Positions 29,029 through 29,754 of a stretch of 29,754 nt of DNA are shown piece after piece. Under the pieces are notes generated by a model. The model did not search any database and had not been told where the DNA came from. It saw only the letters and a program-made list of their open reading frames with translations. A program made the translations under genes and the position numbers. Each line of letters begins with the position of its first letter. Position 1 is the first letter of the stretch. This DNA is from a virus, in the IMG/VR virus record IMGVR_UViG_3300025674_000255, positions 1 to 29,754 of that record; one strand, written 5' to 3'.

Positions 29029-29754
29029 ACGATGTCGAAATAGGTGTTAATGTTCCCCTCGATGCCCGTGCCTCCGCCCGTTGTAACCGTTCCAAGGTTT
29101 GCGGATTGCTCGGAGTCGAAGATTATTAATTCAGCAGTTTTAAGTTTTGCGGGACGAGAAGTGCCATTTGGAGAATTCCCAATAACTGTGTTTTCTAATC
29201 CACTCGTGAAATCTGTTGAACCTTTTGTACCACTCGTAGATGAGCCATTAATACTTATAACTACATCACTACTTCGTTTGATAAAACCAATTAAACTTCT
29301 TTGTGTTGCTGAAGCAAGTGATAATGTTGTAGTAGCCGCATTATTTGTAAAATATATATCGGCTGTATCTCTATATAAAATACGCATAGGCTGGTCAGGT
29401 GAGCCAACACTACTATCATTAATTATTGAATTTTGAAATGTTTGCAGCGTGTAGTCTTGAATCTTGGAATCCATAAAAATAGACCACTCGGAAGCCAAGC
29501 TATAAAGGTCTATGGACTGCCCAATGTCGAGTAAATCATCCACCCCATCAAAGTCAATTGCCGCCTTGCCGTTCTCTTCAACCAATGTCCCTGCACTCAC
29601 GACAAGTGGCTGCTCGGATTCGGTCGAGTTGGTCGCATCGTTGCCGTTGCCCGTTTGGTCGTACCAAGTTGTTACATGTCCATCTGCGGTAATCTGCACC
29701 ACCTCAAAATCGTCAATATCACCCGTGAAACTACCGCTTACCTCCAACCCCCAA
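29025..29754 (-). CDS. Tail fibre / receptor-binding protein, C-terminal part (same gene as 1-1245)
   Basis: This is the remainder of the fibre frame after the circular join: about 200 residues beyond the 127-base repeat, ending at a TGA that overlaps the next start by ATGA. It continues the LamG/ConA-like lectin fold: AIDFDGVDDLLDIG, then a beta-rich stretch, and a C-terminal strand block (KLKTAELIIFDSEQSAN, GIEGNINTYFDIV) typical of this domain's end. An extra TVTTGGGT stretch sits just before the final motif. The stretch 29100-29500 is strikingly AT-rich for this genome (two sampled 60-base lines are 32-37% GC against 57% for a line in the tail genes). A recently exchanged receptor-binding domain is the likely reason. 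Confidence 0.8.
   Translation of the reverse strand, partial: WGLEVSGSFTGDIDDFEVVQITADGHVTTWYDQTGNGNDATNSTESEQPLVVSAGTLVEENGKAAIDFDGVDDLLDIGQSIDLYSLASEWSIFMDSKIQDYTLQTFQNSIINDSSVGSPDQPMRILYRDTADIYFTNNAATTTLSLASATQRSLIGFIKRSSDVVISINGSSTSGTKGSTDFTSGLENTVIGNSPNGTSRPAKLKTAELIIFDSEQSANLGTVTTGGGTGIEGNINTYFDIV
29628..29754. repeat. Terminal direct repeat, right copy (circular join)
   Basis: Exact second copy of bases 1-127. Removing one copy leaves a unit of 29,627 bp. The join falls within the tail-fibre gene, in the codons for its WYDQTGNGNDATN motif. Confidence 0.95.

Noticed and set aside
1-29754. tRNA genes, CRISPR arrays, insertion sequences, integrase
   Set aside because: No cloverleaf, spaced repeats, transposase or recombinase motifs were seen on either strand.

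Overview
The window is best read as an almost complete genome of a tailed, siphovirus-like bacteriophage. The first 127 bases (1-127) recur exactly as the last 127 bases (29628-29754), and an open reading frame runs without interruption across that join. The contig is therefore probably a circular (or circularly permuted) molecule of about 29,627 bp cut inside the tail-fibre gene. The host is probably a member of the Bacteroidota. The clearest promoter-like sites are TAnnTTTG (-7) elements typical of that phylum, ribosome-binding sites are weak with heavy use of ATGA stop/start overlaps, and the structural proteins are of kinds I associate with Bacteroidota phages. The host genus cannot be told from the sequence.

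All genes but one lie on the minus strand, so reading runs from high to low coordinates. (1) From a promoter/operator near 26570-26605 comes an early block, 26549 to 20171: a putative ssDNA-binding protein, small unknown proteins, a PD-(D/E)xK-like protein, a winged-helix replication initiator with a structured leader, a VRR-NUC nuclease and a protein with a DnaA domain IV-like fold. (2) Next come a ParB/N6-adenine methyltransferase fusion, a small-terminase-like protein and terL (20208-17205). (3) A second promoter/palindrome at 17175-17200 heads the tail block: a chaperone with a -1 frameshift, connector/terminator candidates, two large tail proteins, the tape measure and small proteins, ending at the XkdF-type prohead protease (8754). 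(4) A lone plus-strand gene for a PP-loop (PAPS-reductase-like) enzyme (7929-8774) and a divergent metallophosphoesterase interrupt the structural genes. (5) Scaffold, major capsid and a putative tail tube follow, separated by strong terminators, then portal, a DUF6712-like connector and the fibre. (6) Across the circular join come fibre/lectin-like proteins and a lysis cassette: an L,D-transpeptidase-motif protein, a holin candidate, two tiny proteins and a unimolecular-spanin candidate, closed by a terminator at 26606-26638.

The most notable observations are a programmed -1 frameshift on a T9 run in the tail chaperone gene with an 83-codon extension no single frame reveals; a carbohydrate-binding-like module nested inside the fibre lectin domain, with a sharp AT-rich composition shift; two related TTTGCACA/TGCAAA palindromes at the two main promoters; a pseudoknot-like leader before the replication initiator; and head genes (protease, scaffold, capsid, portal) lying downstream of the tail genes. 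No stretch over 300 bases lacks a gene; the longest gaps (about 110-160 bases at 4044-4199, 6528-6639 and 23298-23414) hold terminators, promoters and possible RNA structure. No tRNA, CRISPR, integrase or recognisable lysogeny repressor was seen, so a lytic lifestyle is likely but not proven.
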